Virus record (IMG/VR): IMGVR_UViG_3300020438_000217
Span: 1-27,676 of that record
Strand: one strand, 5' to 3'
From: a virus
Length of the DNA: 27,676 bases
In this document: one piece after another, positions 15,097 to 25,700 of the stretch
Numbering within the stretch: the first letter of the stretch is position 1
Layout of the letters: every line of letters begins with the position of its first letter
Notes under the pieces: generated by a model
What the model was told of the DNA's origin: nothing
Seen by the model: the letters and a program-made list of their open reading frames with translations, nothing else
Database searches by the model: none
Program-made: the position numbers and the translations under genes

Positions 15097-18000
15097 ATGC
15101 CTTTAAATAAGTTAGAAAATTTTATAAAGAATAGTGAAGGGCGTATTCTTTATGTAAATCCAAATGACCTTGACGCTACTGATGGTATCGAGAATCAAGG
15201 AAACTCGTTAACAAAACCTTTTAAAACGATTCAAAGAGCTCTTATTGAGTCTGCTCGATTCTCATACTTAAGAGGTAATGATAATGATATAGTAGAGAAG
15301 ACAACAATATTACTTTTTCCTGGTGAGCACCTTGTAGATAATAGACCAGGATTTGGTATAAAGAATGAAAGTGGCGTAGCAAAAGCAGTTAGTCCTGGTG
15401 GTACAGAAACTGGAGCACAAAATACTCTTACATTAACTCTCAACTCTAACTTTGATTTAACGCAAGAAGATAATTTACTTTATAAGTTCAACAGTACAGC
15501 AGGTGGTGTTATAGTTCCTAGAGGAACTTCTATTGTTGGATTAGATTTAAGAAAGACGAAGATAAGACCTAAGTATGTTCCTAATCCTACTGATGATAAT
15601 GTAAAAGGAACTGCAATTTTCAGGGTTACTGGTGCTTGTTATTTCTGGCAGTTTACTATTTTTGATGGAGATGAGAATACTTTAGTATATACTGATCCAA
15701 CTAATTTTGATGCTGCTTCTGGTAATTTATCAAAACCCTTATTCTCTCATCATAAGGTAACTTGTTTTGAATATGCTGATGGTGTTAATAAGTTAGATAA
15801 GTTTGGTGGATTAACTGATCTAGATGTTTACTATAGTAAGTTATCTAATGCTTATAATAGAGCATCAATCAGAGATATTGATGAGAAGTTTCCTAGTACT
15901 CCAGGTGGATTTGCAAAACAAAGACCTGAGTATGAAATTGTAGGTGCTTTCTCAGCAGACCGTCTTCAGGTTACAAGTATTATTTCAGGTGATGGTGCAA
16001 CACCAGGACAAGTTGTTACTGTAACAACAGGAGTTCCGCATGAATTAACTGGCGGCACACCAATTAAAGTTGAAGGTGTTAATGAATTAACATATAACAT
16101 TTCAACTAAAGTTAATAGTGTTTTAAATGAAAATCAATTTACATACTTACTTCCATATGTTCCACCTAACCTAAAGGCAGGTCCTGCTGGTGGACTAAGT
16201 GCTGGTAATGCAGAAGTTAGTATTGAAGTTGATACTGTTACTGGTGCATCTCCTTATATCTTTAACTGTTCTTTAAGATCAGTTTATGGTATGCAAGGTA
16301 TGAACGCTGATGGTGCAAAAGCAACTGGATTTAAGTCTATGGTTGTTGCCCAGTTTACTGGTATATCACTACAGAAAGATGACCGTGCGTTTGTTCAATA
16401 TTTACCAGGTAGTAGAAAGTATAATGGTATTTCATATACCAAACAAGTTGGAGAAAAGCTTGCTTCAGAATCTTCATCACCAATTCCATCTCAAGTTTAT
16501 CATTTAAATAAGGATGCTGTTTATAGAGATGGATGGAAGACAGCACATATTTCAATTCAGAATGATGCAATCTTACAGATTGTTTCTGTGTTTGCTATTG
16601 GTTATCATATTCACTTCTTAGGTAAATCTGGTGGTGACGCATCAATTACAAACTCTAACTCTAACTTCGGTCAGTTTGCTCTTTCTGCTGATGGATTTAA
16701 AGCAGAAGCATTTGATAAGGATGATAAAGGATTTATTACATCTGTTATTGCTCCAAAATCAATTGTATCATCTGATTCTAAAGTTGAATTAGCACAGTTT
16801 GATAAGGGTAGAATAGTTGCTGCTGCAAACTCTGGACGTTTGTATCTTCTAGGTCAAACTAATATAAACACACCTCCATCTGAAATAGCACAGGGATTTA
16901 GAATTGGTGCTAGATCTGGTGAGAAGATTTATGTGTCTATAGTTGCTACACCTTATGAAGCAGAGATTGTAATGGGTAATGATAATACCCAAGGTACTTT
17001 ATCTGCAACATCATTTACTTCAGAGAAGAAGTATGAAGCAATTCATAATGATACAACTACTGGTTCTGGTACATTAATCCATAAACTTACTTGTTCTATT
17101 GCACATAGTTTAAAGACTGGTGAATCAATTAGAATAATAAAAGATAATGGAGATCTTCCAGAAGGATTAAGTCCACATACAGTTTATTATGCAATTACTG
17201 GAGATAAGAACGCTACAAGACAAGATGGTATTGGTCTAAGTCAGTATGAGATACAGATTGCATCATCAAAAACTAATGCTGATAGGACAACACCTGTTTA
17301 TATTAAGTCAATAGGTAGTCCTGCTGATGGTCTTTTAAATGTTATTAGTAGAGTTTCTGATAAGAAAGCTGGTGATCTTGGACATCCAATGCAGTTTGAT
17401 GCTGCCACTTATACTGTTGATGGTCAAGCAGGTGAAGTTGGTGGATGGTTCATTCACGTTAATACTACTGGAAATACAATCTATAGTAATATTGCTAGTT
17501 TCTCTACTGATAATGAAGAGATTCCATATATCCTCAGAAAATCTGATGAAAGAAGTTTAGATGATAAACTTTATAAGTTTAGATATGTTATTCCAAAGGA
17601 ATTAAGAAACGCTAGAGATCCTCAAGATAGTTTTGTTATTCAGGAGTCAAGTTCTACTAATGTAAGAAATGACGCTGATCATACACGAACAGTAATAACA
17701 AACTCTGATTATGATTACGCTAGAAATACTAAGTTTATTTCTCATATTGATTTTAATGTTAGTACTAAGATAGTCACAATTAGATCTGATAAATCTCATA
17801 ATTTAAACTCTGGTGATCAGATTATAATTAAGAATGTTATAAGCGATGTTAATCAGAATGGTGCAGTGGGTCGTGGTTATAATGGAACATTTACAGTAAC
17901 AAGTATAACCAATGATAAGGTATTCTCTTATTCTACAACAGATATTTTAGGTATTGTTCATGATGTAGGAAACTGGACAGATACTACTGGTACTAGAAAT

Positions 18001-20790
18001 AATGCACTTCCTAGATTTGAGAGAAATGACAACTCAGATAACTTATTTGTTTATAGGACAGAAACAGTAAACAAATATGTTGAAGACTCTCAAGATGGTG
18101 TTTATCATCTTTATGTTTTAAATGGTGGTAATACTCTTGAAGAAGAATTTTCTGATGCAAAGTATAATCAAAATGTTGTTAATCTTTATCCTGAATTAGA
18201 TCGTGATAATATAGATGATAACCCACAGGAAGCAACTAGTTATGCTAAAAGATTCCCTCTTGGTGATGTAGTTACTAATGATCTGAAGAAGAGTATTACT
18301 AGGGAGACTGCTAACAAAGCACTTTCTAATTTTAATCTTACAAATACTATTACAAGTGTAACTGGTAATGATGGAGCAAATCCATATTTAAATCTTTCAA
18401 AAGAACATAAGATTAATGGATTGAGAGGTTTTGGTACTATTACAGGTGGTTCAGGTCATACTGCTGGAGATGGGATACATCATAATATAAAAGTATTCAA
18501 TAGTGCTGCTGCACCAGCAAGTGCTGTTTGGTATGGTGCTACTGCTAAAGTTACACTTAGTGGTGGTTCTGTAACTGAAGTAGAAATTAGTGAACCAGGA
18601 TCTGGTTATAAAACTGGTGGAGTTGTTGCACAAAATGATAGGTATTATTTTGATTCTTCATTACCTTCACAAGGTGGTTTGGGTGGAGCACCTAGTTCTT
18701 ATATTACTGTCACCGATGATGACATTAGTTTAGCTCAAGTTGTTACTAATAAATCTGGTGGTGATTATGTTCAACTTACAGGTATTACTACTGCAACTGA
18801 TGCTTATTATAGAATTAATGATGTATCTGGTAATAAGCAAATTAGAATCAACAAACCAACTGGTGACAGAATAGTTGATGGTCAGCAGGTAATTCATGTT
18901 GGTCCTGTTGTTGAAGTTAGTTCTTCTAGTGGTACTGATACAACTACATTTAATACTTCCACTTCACACGGATTAATTAAAGGTAATTCCTTTAGAGTAT
19001 TGAAGACTGATGATAGTCTTATTGGTGATTTTATTGTTGAGGATGTTGTAACTACTACTTCATTTACGACTAAGACTGGTATAAGTGGTGGAATATCACA
19101 ACCTAAGTATATTCTTAAACACGCTCTATCTGCTAATAATGCTAATAGTGGTAAGAATGGTGAGAACTTGGGTGTAAGAGGATATAGTTTCTTTGGTCAA
19201 GATGTTCTGAAGTTAACTGCTGATATTACTACTACTGATGAAATACCAGTAACTTTACAATATTCCACTGGATTAACAAGTACACAGATAGAAACCATCA
19301 TTAAATCTAAGTTCCGTTTAGGATCTTATATTCAAATTGATAGTGAAATAATGAGGATTATTGATTCTGATCTTAAGACTGGAATCAAATTGAAAGTTAT
19401 TCGTGGTTCAATGGGTACTATTGTTGATAACCACGCAAATGATTCTCAAATTAAAGCAGTTAAACCACTTGCTGTTGAATTGCGAAGACCATCTATACTT
19501 CGTGCATCTGGCCATACGTTTGAATATCTTGGTTATGGTCCAGGTAACTATTCAACTGGTCTTCCACAGGTTCAATTAAAGACACCTACTGAAAGAGAAG
19601 AGTTCCTATCACAGTCACAAGAAACATCTTGTGGTACTGTTGTTTACACAGGTATGAATGATAAGGGTGATTTCTATATTGGAAACACTAAGATTTCATC
19701 TGACTCTGGTGAACAGATAACATTTGATATTCCAGTTCCAACTGTAACAGGTGAAGATCCAAGTGCATTAAGTGTTGTATTTGATGAAGTAATTATCAAA
19801 GATAGATTACTTGTTGAGGGTGGAAGTTCTAAACAGATTCTATCTCAGTTTGATGGTCCTGTTACCTTTAATGGTAAACTTAGAATAAATAAGGATCTTA
19901 GATTAACTGAAGGATTAACTGTTGATGGTGCAGTTAAGTTTACAAATGAAACAGATTCTACCTCTGATTGTACTGGTGCATTAAATGGTGGACTTATTGT
20001 TGAAGGTGGTGCTGCAATCCGTAAGAAATTGAATGTTTGTGGAGATACTAAGATTTTCTCTGCATCTACATCTACAAGTAAAACTACTGGAGCTCTTGTA
20101 GTAACTGGTGGTGTTGGTATTAGTGGAAGTGCCTTTATTGGTGGAAATCTAACTTTATCTGGATTGCTCAATGCAAACGGTGGATTGAAGTTCCCTGATG
20201 ATGCTAAAGCAATTTTCGGGACGGATAATGATTTAGAAATTTATCATTCAGGAACGAAGTCGGTAATTAATGCTACTAATACTGAGTTTGAGATTCAGGG
20301 TGGAACTGATCCTGGTGATAGACTTGGTATTACTATTGGTGGTCAAACTGTCATAAGAGCACTTAAGGCAATGACTGGTGTTTCCGTTGCTCAGTTATTG
20401 TATAGTGATGGAAGTACCTCTACTACCAAATTAGAAACTATATCTACTGGAATTAAAGTCAGTGGTGATTTAGAAGTTACTGGTGATATTACTGCTTTCT
20501 GGTCTGCTTCTGATAGTACACTAAAAGATAATGTTACTGCTATCCCAAGTGCTTTAGATAAAATTAAAGCAATTTCAGGTAACACATTTACTTGGAAAGG
20601 ATTTAGAGATCAAACACCAGAGGGTGAGCAAGATACTGGTGTTATTGCACAAGAAGTTGAAGCACTTGGTCTACCTGGATTAGTTAAAACTAATGAAGAT
20701 GGTCATAAGTCTGTTTCATATACGAAACTCATTCCAGTTTTGATTGAAGCAATTAAAGAATTATCAACTAAGGTTGATGGTTTATCCTAA
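15097..20790 (+). CDS. Giant tail/adhesion protein with C-terminal S74 self-cleaving chaperone
   Basis: The product is 1897 residues. The N-terminus (ILYVNPNDLDATDG...KPFKTIQRAL) begins a pectin-lyase-type beta-helix that extends to about residue 560 (NDAILQIVSVFAIG, ITNSNSNFGQFALSADG), paralogous to the protein at 1728. The middle is beta-rich with repeated small modules, and FEYLGYG...KGDFYIGNTKI lies near 1475-1530. Residues about 1600-1690 hold TGAL-x-GG repeats of a trimeric stem, then DLEIYHSGTKSVIN near 1707. The last 93 residues are an S74 intramolecular chaperone. SDSTLK supplies the Ser1805/Lys1810 dyad, with predicted self-cleavage before Ser1805; GVIAQEVEALGLPGLV and LIPVLIEAIKEL complete the signature. 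The mature protein would be a trimeric virion fibre or spike. The consensus Arg of SDxRxK is replaced by Thr. Confidence 0.85.
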   Translation: MPLNKLENFIKNSEGRILYVNPNDLDATDGIENQGNSLTKPFKTIQRALIESARFSYLRGNDNDIVEKTTILLFPGEHLVDNRPGFGIKNESGVAKAVSPGGTETGAQNTLTLTLNSNFDLTQEDNLLYKFNSTAGGVIVPRGTSIVGLDLRKTKIRPKYVPNPTDDNVKGTAIFRVTGACYFWQFTIFDGDENTLVYTDPTNFDAASGNLSKPLFSHHKVTCFEYADGVNKLDKFGGLTDLDVYYSKLSNAYNRASIRDIDEKFPSTPGGFAKQRPEYEIVGAFSADRLQVTSIISGDGATPGQVVTVTTGVPHELTGGTPIKVEGVNELTYNISTKVNSVLNENQFTYLLPYVPPNLKAGPAGGLSAGNAEVSIEVDTVTGASPYIFNCSLRSVYGMQGMNADGAKATGFKSMVVAQFTGISLQKDDRAFVQYLPGSRKYNGISYTKQVGEKLASESSSPIPSQVYHLNKDAVYRDGWKTAHISIQNDAILQIVSVFAIGYHIHFLGKSGGDASITNSNSNFGQFALSADGFKAEAFDKDDKGFITSVIAPKSIVSSDSKVELAQFDKGRIVAAANSGRLYLLGQTNINTPPSEIAQGFRIGARSGEKIYVSIVATPYEAEIVMGNDNTQGTLSATSFTSEKKYEAIHNDTTTGSGTLIHKLTCSIAHSLKTGESIRIIKDNGDLPEGLSPHTVYYAITGDKNATRQDGIGLSQYEIQIASSKTNADRTTPVYIKSIGSPADGLLNVISRVSDKKAGDLGHPMQFDAATYTVDGQAGEVGGWFIHVNTTGNTIYSNIASFSTDNEEIPYILRKSDERSLDDKLYKFRYVIPKELRNARDPQDSFVIQESSSTNVRNDADHTRTVITNSDYDYARNTKFISHIDFNVSTKIVTIRSDKSHNLNSGDQIIIKNVISDVNQNGAVGRGYNGTFTVTSITNDKVFSYSTTDILGIVHDVGNWTDTTGTRNNALPRFERNDNSDNLFVYRTETVNKYVEDSQDGVYHLYVLNGGNTLEEEFSDAKYNQNVVNLYPELDRDNIDDNPQEATSYAKRFPLGDVVTNDLKKSITRETANKALSNFNLTNTITSVTGNDGANPYLNLSKEHKINGLRGFGTITGGSGHTAGDGIHHNIKVFNSAAAPASAVWYGATAKVTLSGGSVTEVEISEPGSGYKTGGVVAQNDRYYFDSSLPSQGGLGGAPSSYITVTDDDISLAQVVTNKSGGDYVQLTGITTATDAYYRINDVSGNKQIRINKPTGDRIVDGQQVIHVGPVVEVSSSSGTDTTTFNTSTSHGLIKGNSFRVLKTDDSLIGDFIVEDVVTTTSFTTKTGISGGISQPKYILKHALSANNANSGKNGENLGVRGYSFFGQDVLKLTADITTTDEIPVTLQYSTGLTSTQIETIIKSKFRLGSYIQIDSEIMRIIDSDLKTGIKLKVIRGSMGTIVDNHANDSQIKAVKPLAVELRRPSILRASGHTFEYLGYGPGNYSTGLPQVQLKTPTEREEFLSQSQETSCGTVVYTGMNDKGDFYIGNTKISSDSGEQITFDIPVPTVTGEDPSALSVVFDEVIIKDRLLVEGGSSKQILSQFDGPVTFNGKLRINKDLRLTEGLTVDGAVKFTNETDSTSDCTGALNGGLIVEGGAAIRKKLNVCGDTKIFSASTSTSKTTGALVVTGGVGISGSAFIGGNLTLSGLLNANGGLKFPDDAKAIFGTDNDLEIYHSGTKSVINATNTEFEIQGGTDPGDRLGITIGGQTVIRALKAMTGVSVAQLLYSDGSTSTTKLETISTGIKVSGDLEVTGDITAFWSASDSTLKDNVTAIPSALDKIKAISGNTFTWKGFRDQTPEGEQDTGVIAQEVEALGLPGLVKTNEDGHKSVSYTKLIPVLIEAIKELSTKVDGLS

Positions 20791-20796
20791 TAAATA
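20789..20796 (+). promoter_or_regulatory. Phage late promoter octamer (AATAAATA)
   Basis: AATAAATA begins within the TAA stop of the S74 protein and ends 17 bases before the ATG at 20814. It matches the NATAAATA late-promoter element and would start transcription of the last two structural genes. Confidence 0.7.
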
Positions 20797-20813
20797 ACTA
20801 AAAATTAATATAA

Positions 20814-22718
20814 ATGGCTAATATTAAGAAGTCCTTTAGTTTTCGTAATGGTGTTCAGGTTGATGATGACAATTTTCTCGTTAATCCAACGGGTCTGGTA
20901 GGTATTGGAACAACCGTTCCTACTGAGGCACTGGATGTTCGAGGAAAAGTCAAAGTTATTGGTGAAGTAAATGCTACTTCAGGACTTATTACAAGTTTAG
21001 TCATAAGTGATACATTAACAGTTAACAGTTTAGACTTTGCTGCTGGTGAAATTGGTGCTGGTATTAGTGTTGGTACTGCTGGAGTTATAACTGCTACTTC
21101 TTCTGCTGGACTTGTTACCTATTATGGTGATGGTAAGAATCTATTAAATCTTCCAACATCACAGTGGTTAGATAAAGATGTTGGTCTAGGATATACAAGT
21201 ATATTTTCTCAAGGTGCAGTTGGTATTGCAACTATTGATCCAAGATTCTTCTTACAGATTGGTGGTAATGAATCAAATAATTTAGCAACATTTAAAGCTG
21301 GTGTAGGATTTAACTCTACTGGAGATGTTGTAGCAACAGGTATAGTAACTGCTGGAACAAGATTTGAGGGAAATCTATCAGGTAATATTAATAGTGGTAT
21401 ATCAACTATTACTCAATTACAAACTACAAACACAAATGTTGTTGGTGTTATAACTGCTGGAATAGGATTTACTGGAGATTTAAGAGGTAATATTGTTAGT
21501 GGTATATCAACTATTACTAATCTAACAACAACTGATGTAAGTGTTTCTGGTATTATAACTGCTGGAATAGGATTTACTGGAGATTTATATGGTGATGTAG
21601 TAGGTAGACATACTGGACAAGTAGATGGTAATGTTAATTCTTCTGGTATTTCGACCTTTAATCAACTTAAAGTAACAGGTGGTATTTCTGGTGACACTGT
21701 TTCTGGTATTCTTACAACAGGACAATTAACAGCAAGTTCATCTCAAATTGGTATATCTACTGCTTCATCAATTGATATTCAGGGTAGGTTATCTGTTGGT
21801 ACTAATAACCCAGCTAAGAATGTAGAAATATTTAATGTTGGTATTACTACTGTTGATATTATAGGTGAAGAGTTTGCATTAATACAATTAGGACAAAGAT
21901 CTTCACTTGGAATAGGGCAAAGTACTGCTCAAGTTAAGTTTGGAGAGGCAAATAGATCATTTGAGTTGATAAATGGTGATACTGGTGATTTTAATTGCAC
22001 AATTCATGGTGCTAATTTCCAAGGTATCTCTACTGGTGGATTTAATTGGATATATGGTGGTAATGGTAGTACCTTAATGAATCTGGATTATAAAGGTAAT
22101 CTGGGTATAGGTAAAACACTTGGTGAATATCCTTTAGATGTAGTTGGAGTCGCAACATTTGGCGATGATGTATTTGTAAAGAATAACTTAGAAGTTGCTA
22201 ATACTTTAAAGGTACTTGGTAACTTAGATGTTAGTGGAAGTTCTACTTTTACTTTACCTGATCTTATTCAAGGATCAAATATTAATGTAAATACTGGAAT
22301 ATCCAGTTTCTTAAAGATTAATGTCGCTGAAAGTATTTCTGGTGTAGCAACAATAGGAATTGGAACTGATATAAGTCCAAATGGTATGGGTATTGATGCC
22401 CCTAATGCTGTGGTTAATTTCCAGCAAGTTGGTATTGGGTCAACACAACCATCAAGTACATTAGATGTCGGTGGTAGTGGTCATATTAAACAGTTCTTTG
22501 GTGTGGGTAATCTTGAGCCAGGTGCCGCAGTTGATTTCTCTAGTGCTGGTAGGGGAATGTCAATAGCACCATTACAGAATAGAATGTTTATGGTTCCACC
22601 AAAAGTAACTACAACTGAAAGAAATAACTTAGCAGGTTTAGTTGCTGGTGCTATGATTTATAATACTTCGACTAATAATATTCAGTTTTATAATGGCAGT
22701 TCTTGGTCTAACTTATAG
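20814..22718 (+). CDS. Virion fibre-like protein with VGIGTT and 35-residue repeats
   Basis: The 634-residue protein opens with SFSFRNGVQVDDDNF and VGIGTTVPTEALDVRG (about 29-44). That hairpin motif recurs near the end (VGIGSTQPSSTLDVGG) and is shared with the protein at 1728. Residues about 176-280 are three tandem units of GI(V/I)TAG...GDL.GNI.SGISTIT, spaced exactly 35 residues, which suggests a regular beta-solenoid or trimeric stem. The C-terminus MIYNTSTNNIQFYNGSSWSNL resembles the short Trp-containing cap found in the collagen fibre proteins. No S74 domain is present. It is probably a tail fibre or baseplate accessory. A late octamer precedes it, and eight bases separate it from the next gene. 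Confidence 0.75.
   Translation: MANIKKSFSFRNGVQVDDDNFLVNPTGLVGIGTTVPTEALDVRGKVKVIGEVNATSGLITSLVISDTLTVNSLDFAAGEIGAGISVGTAGVITATSSAGLVTYYGDGKNLLNLPTSQWLDKDVGLGYTSIFSQGAVGIATIDPRFFLQIGGNESNNLATFKAGVGFNSTGDVVATGIVTAGTRFEGNLSGNINSGISTITQLQTTNTNVVGVITAGIGFTGDLRGNIVSGISTITNLTTTDVSVSGIITAGIGFTGDLYGDVVGRHTGQVDGNVNSSGISTFNQLKVTGGISGDTVSGILTTGQLTASSSQIGISTASSIDIQGRLSVGTNNPAKNVEIFNVGITTVDIIGEEFALIQLGQRSSLGIGQSTAQVKFGEANRSFELINGDTGDFNCTIHGANFQGISTGGFNWIYGGNGSTLMNLDYKGNLGIGKTLGEYPLDVVGVATFGDDVFVKNNLEVANTLKVLGNLDVSGSSTFTLPDLIQGSNINVNTGISSFLKINVAESISGVATIGIGTDISPNGMGIDAPNAVVNFQQVGIGSTQPSSTLDVGGSGHIKQFFGVGNLEPGAAVDFSSAGRGMSIAPLQNRMFMVPPKVTTTERNNLAGLVAGAMIYNTSTNNIQFYNGSSWSNL
21339..21653 (+). repeat. Three tandem 105-bp coding repeats
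   Basis: Units start at 21339, 21444 and 21549, each exactly 105 bases apart, encoding 35-residue units. Units 2 and 3 share an unbroken identical stretch of more than 30 bases at their 5' ends, while unit 1 is more diverged. Unit 3 departs from the pattern after about 50 bases. Confidence 0.8.
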
Positions 22719-22726
22719 GGTAACTA

Positions 22727-25700
22727 ATGAGTGTTAATGTAGTAAAATCTGGTCCTTATTTTTCATCTGGATCTATAAAGTGGAGTGATTTAAGAAGCAA
22801 CTTCAAAGAAACATCTACTGGTTCTGTATCTGCATCTGAACTATTTGTTGATAATAGACTAGCAGTAAGAGATCCTATTGTTCCTGATTCTACGGAGAAT
22901 ACATCTATACCTACTGATGGGTATCCAGGTGGTGTTTTTTCTGAAACAAGTAATAATTGGAAAGCCTCTTTAATGAGGAATTCTATTAAAAGATATACTG
23001 CTAACCAAACTGGATCAGATGAAAATTTAGATTTAGGATTTGCCGATGGTGGGGGTCAAGGTATTGATTGGGATGGACAAAATAATTTAGATTTGGAAGG
23101 AAGTACAATTGGTAATTATACTAGAAACGTTCAAAAAATAATTAATATTAATGGTATCTGTTATTCCTCTGATCCTGGTGATAATGGTGCAACAGGTGAT
23201 GGTGGAACTGGAAGTGGTAAGAAAGCTGCTTGTAGTTTAGTTTTAGAGAAGGGTGTTCCAATTGGGTCAGGAACATTAAAAGCATTAAATGTTAGATTTT
23301 ATTTAAAACCTGGATCTGGAATATATGGTTCTGCTGGAAGAAAGGGATATTTTCCCGATACTTATAGTGATAAAACATTAAGTGATCCTGGTAAAGATGG
23401 TGGTGTTGCATTAACTATAAGACACGAAGGACAAGAGAATAGAACTTGGATTTATAATGAAGGTGGTGAATTATTTGGTGGCGGTGGCGGTGGAGAACAA
23501 GGTGAGCAGGGTGCTTGGCCTGTTCAAGCAGGTACTTGTGATAGAGGATATTCAACATCTTGTAGTAGTGGATATTATTTTGGTGGATATGATGAAGGAT
23601 GTCATGGTAGTTCCAGTGGTGGTTGTAATGCTGGTGATCAAACATATATGTTGCATATAGCAACACTACCTTGTCCTGGTGGTGGGGGAAGTGGAAGTAT
23701 TTACGCTTACTATTGTCGATTTACAAGTTGTAGTACAACATATCTTGGATCTTATGCGTCAACTTTACCTGAACAGGGTAGAGGTGGTGCTGGTGGAGAA
23801 GGTGCAGGATGGGGATTTAGAGTATTTGTTGGTGGTGGAAAACAACCTGCATCACAAGGTGAAGGTGGTAAAGCAAATAAACCAGCAAGTTGTAGTGGTG
23901 GCGAGACTCCTACAGGAGCATCAAACTCTAGTCCTGGTGGTTCTGGTGGAAATGGTGGAGATTATGGACAACCTGGTGGTAGTACTAATGGTATAAGTCC
24001 ATCTTCTGCTGGATTATCGCAAGGTGAAGGTGGTGGTAAAGGTGGTGCTGCAATGTGTGGTAGATACTTTAACCCAACGATACAGGGATATAATACTGCA
24101 CAGTATGTTAAGGGTAGTGTTGGTTTAGAATGTGATGGAACAGAAGGAACTCCTGTTATTCCACCTGGTATTCCTACCGTAACTATTAATTCACATAGTT
24201 CTTATGTTAGATTTAATTATCCAGAAAATGATGGAACAAATAAGCAAACATTAAGATGTACTAATTCCTCAAATGGTCAACCAGTATCATTTAAGATTTG
24301 GCATATTTGGGATGACCTAGAGACAGGTAGTTATAGTAGTATTGCATTAGAATCATTTAAAATAAAAGACTCTAATGGCACAGTTAAGTATGAAAGTGTT
24401 AAGAGTGGAGAAAGGAGTAATAAATTATCTCCAGTATTAACTCTCGATGAAGGCATATATGATGTTGAGTGGGAAAGGTTAAACAGTAATAATAGACCAC
24501 CTTCAGGTGCTAACTGGGTTAGAAACTCAAATATACTAGAGTTTGGACAGAGAATAGAATTATTTGATGATGCTGGTTCAGGTGGTATGGGTAGTGGTGA
24601 TAAAATTAATGCAGAAATTATTATATGTCCACAGGATCAAACTGCAGATGGTACAACATCTTGGATAAAATCATATTCTGGTTCTGCAATGGATGGAGTA
24701 AATCCTGACGGATCGTATGAGTATGTTGCTATTAAACAATATTGGTCACAGTTTATGCGTGATCTTGCTGTTTGGGAACAAAATAGTGATCCAAAAACTC
24801 AGGTTGGTGATTTTGCTGCTACACAGTCTTATCTACTAGAATCTGGAGTTCCTGGTGAACATACTATTGAGATACAATCAGATAATGATTGTGAATTATT
24901 TTTGAATCAGGCTCATGTAGCTTCAACAACTACATATGAAAGTCATTATCCTATGAATGTTGGTATAAGTCAATGTGGTAGATGGGTATCAAAAAATGCC
25001 AATAGTGGTAAACCAGTTGATACTGCGGTTACTGATGGTACTCCAATTAAATACAACTATAGTGGTGAAAAGAGATCATTTAGTGTAACTTGTAAGAATA
25101 GGAAGTTTTTAACTGAAGATTATAGTATAATATATGGTCCACAATATGTTGCAAATGAGTCTTATATTAAACAATTTACAAATGATGCTGGAACTTCACA
25201 AGAATTTACCATAGTTTTTCAGGGTGTAGAAAAGGGAAGACTTGAGATAGGTAGTGGTGATGATTTTCCTTTAGAAACAGTTGAAAATGGTGTTAAGAGA
25301 AAATATTATGCTGGAGCAAGAGTAGTTAATAATGGAAATCCTTGGGATTTTCCTGATTATTGGGAAATAAGAGTTGAAGAGCATAATAATCCTGAAGATT
25401 GGCAGCATAACCCTGCTGGTGTTGCATTTAGAGTAAAAGATCCTAATGGAAATGTAGTATTGGAATCAACAGACTTTGATCAAGCAGAAGGAAGTGTTTG
25501 GGGTCGAGGAGCTGTAAATTGGAGCGTAACAGGAGTTGATCTCAATGTACCTACAGACTCAATATATCAGATTCAATCTCCAGTAAACGATCAGTCATTT
25601 ACCCTAACACCAGGCCAGACTTCAGGAACCAGTTCTTTCTCTCCAACATACGGTGTTCAAACTTATAAAATATATGCTAAGAACTCTGGAGGAACTTCCA

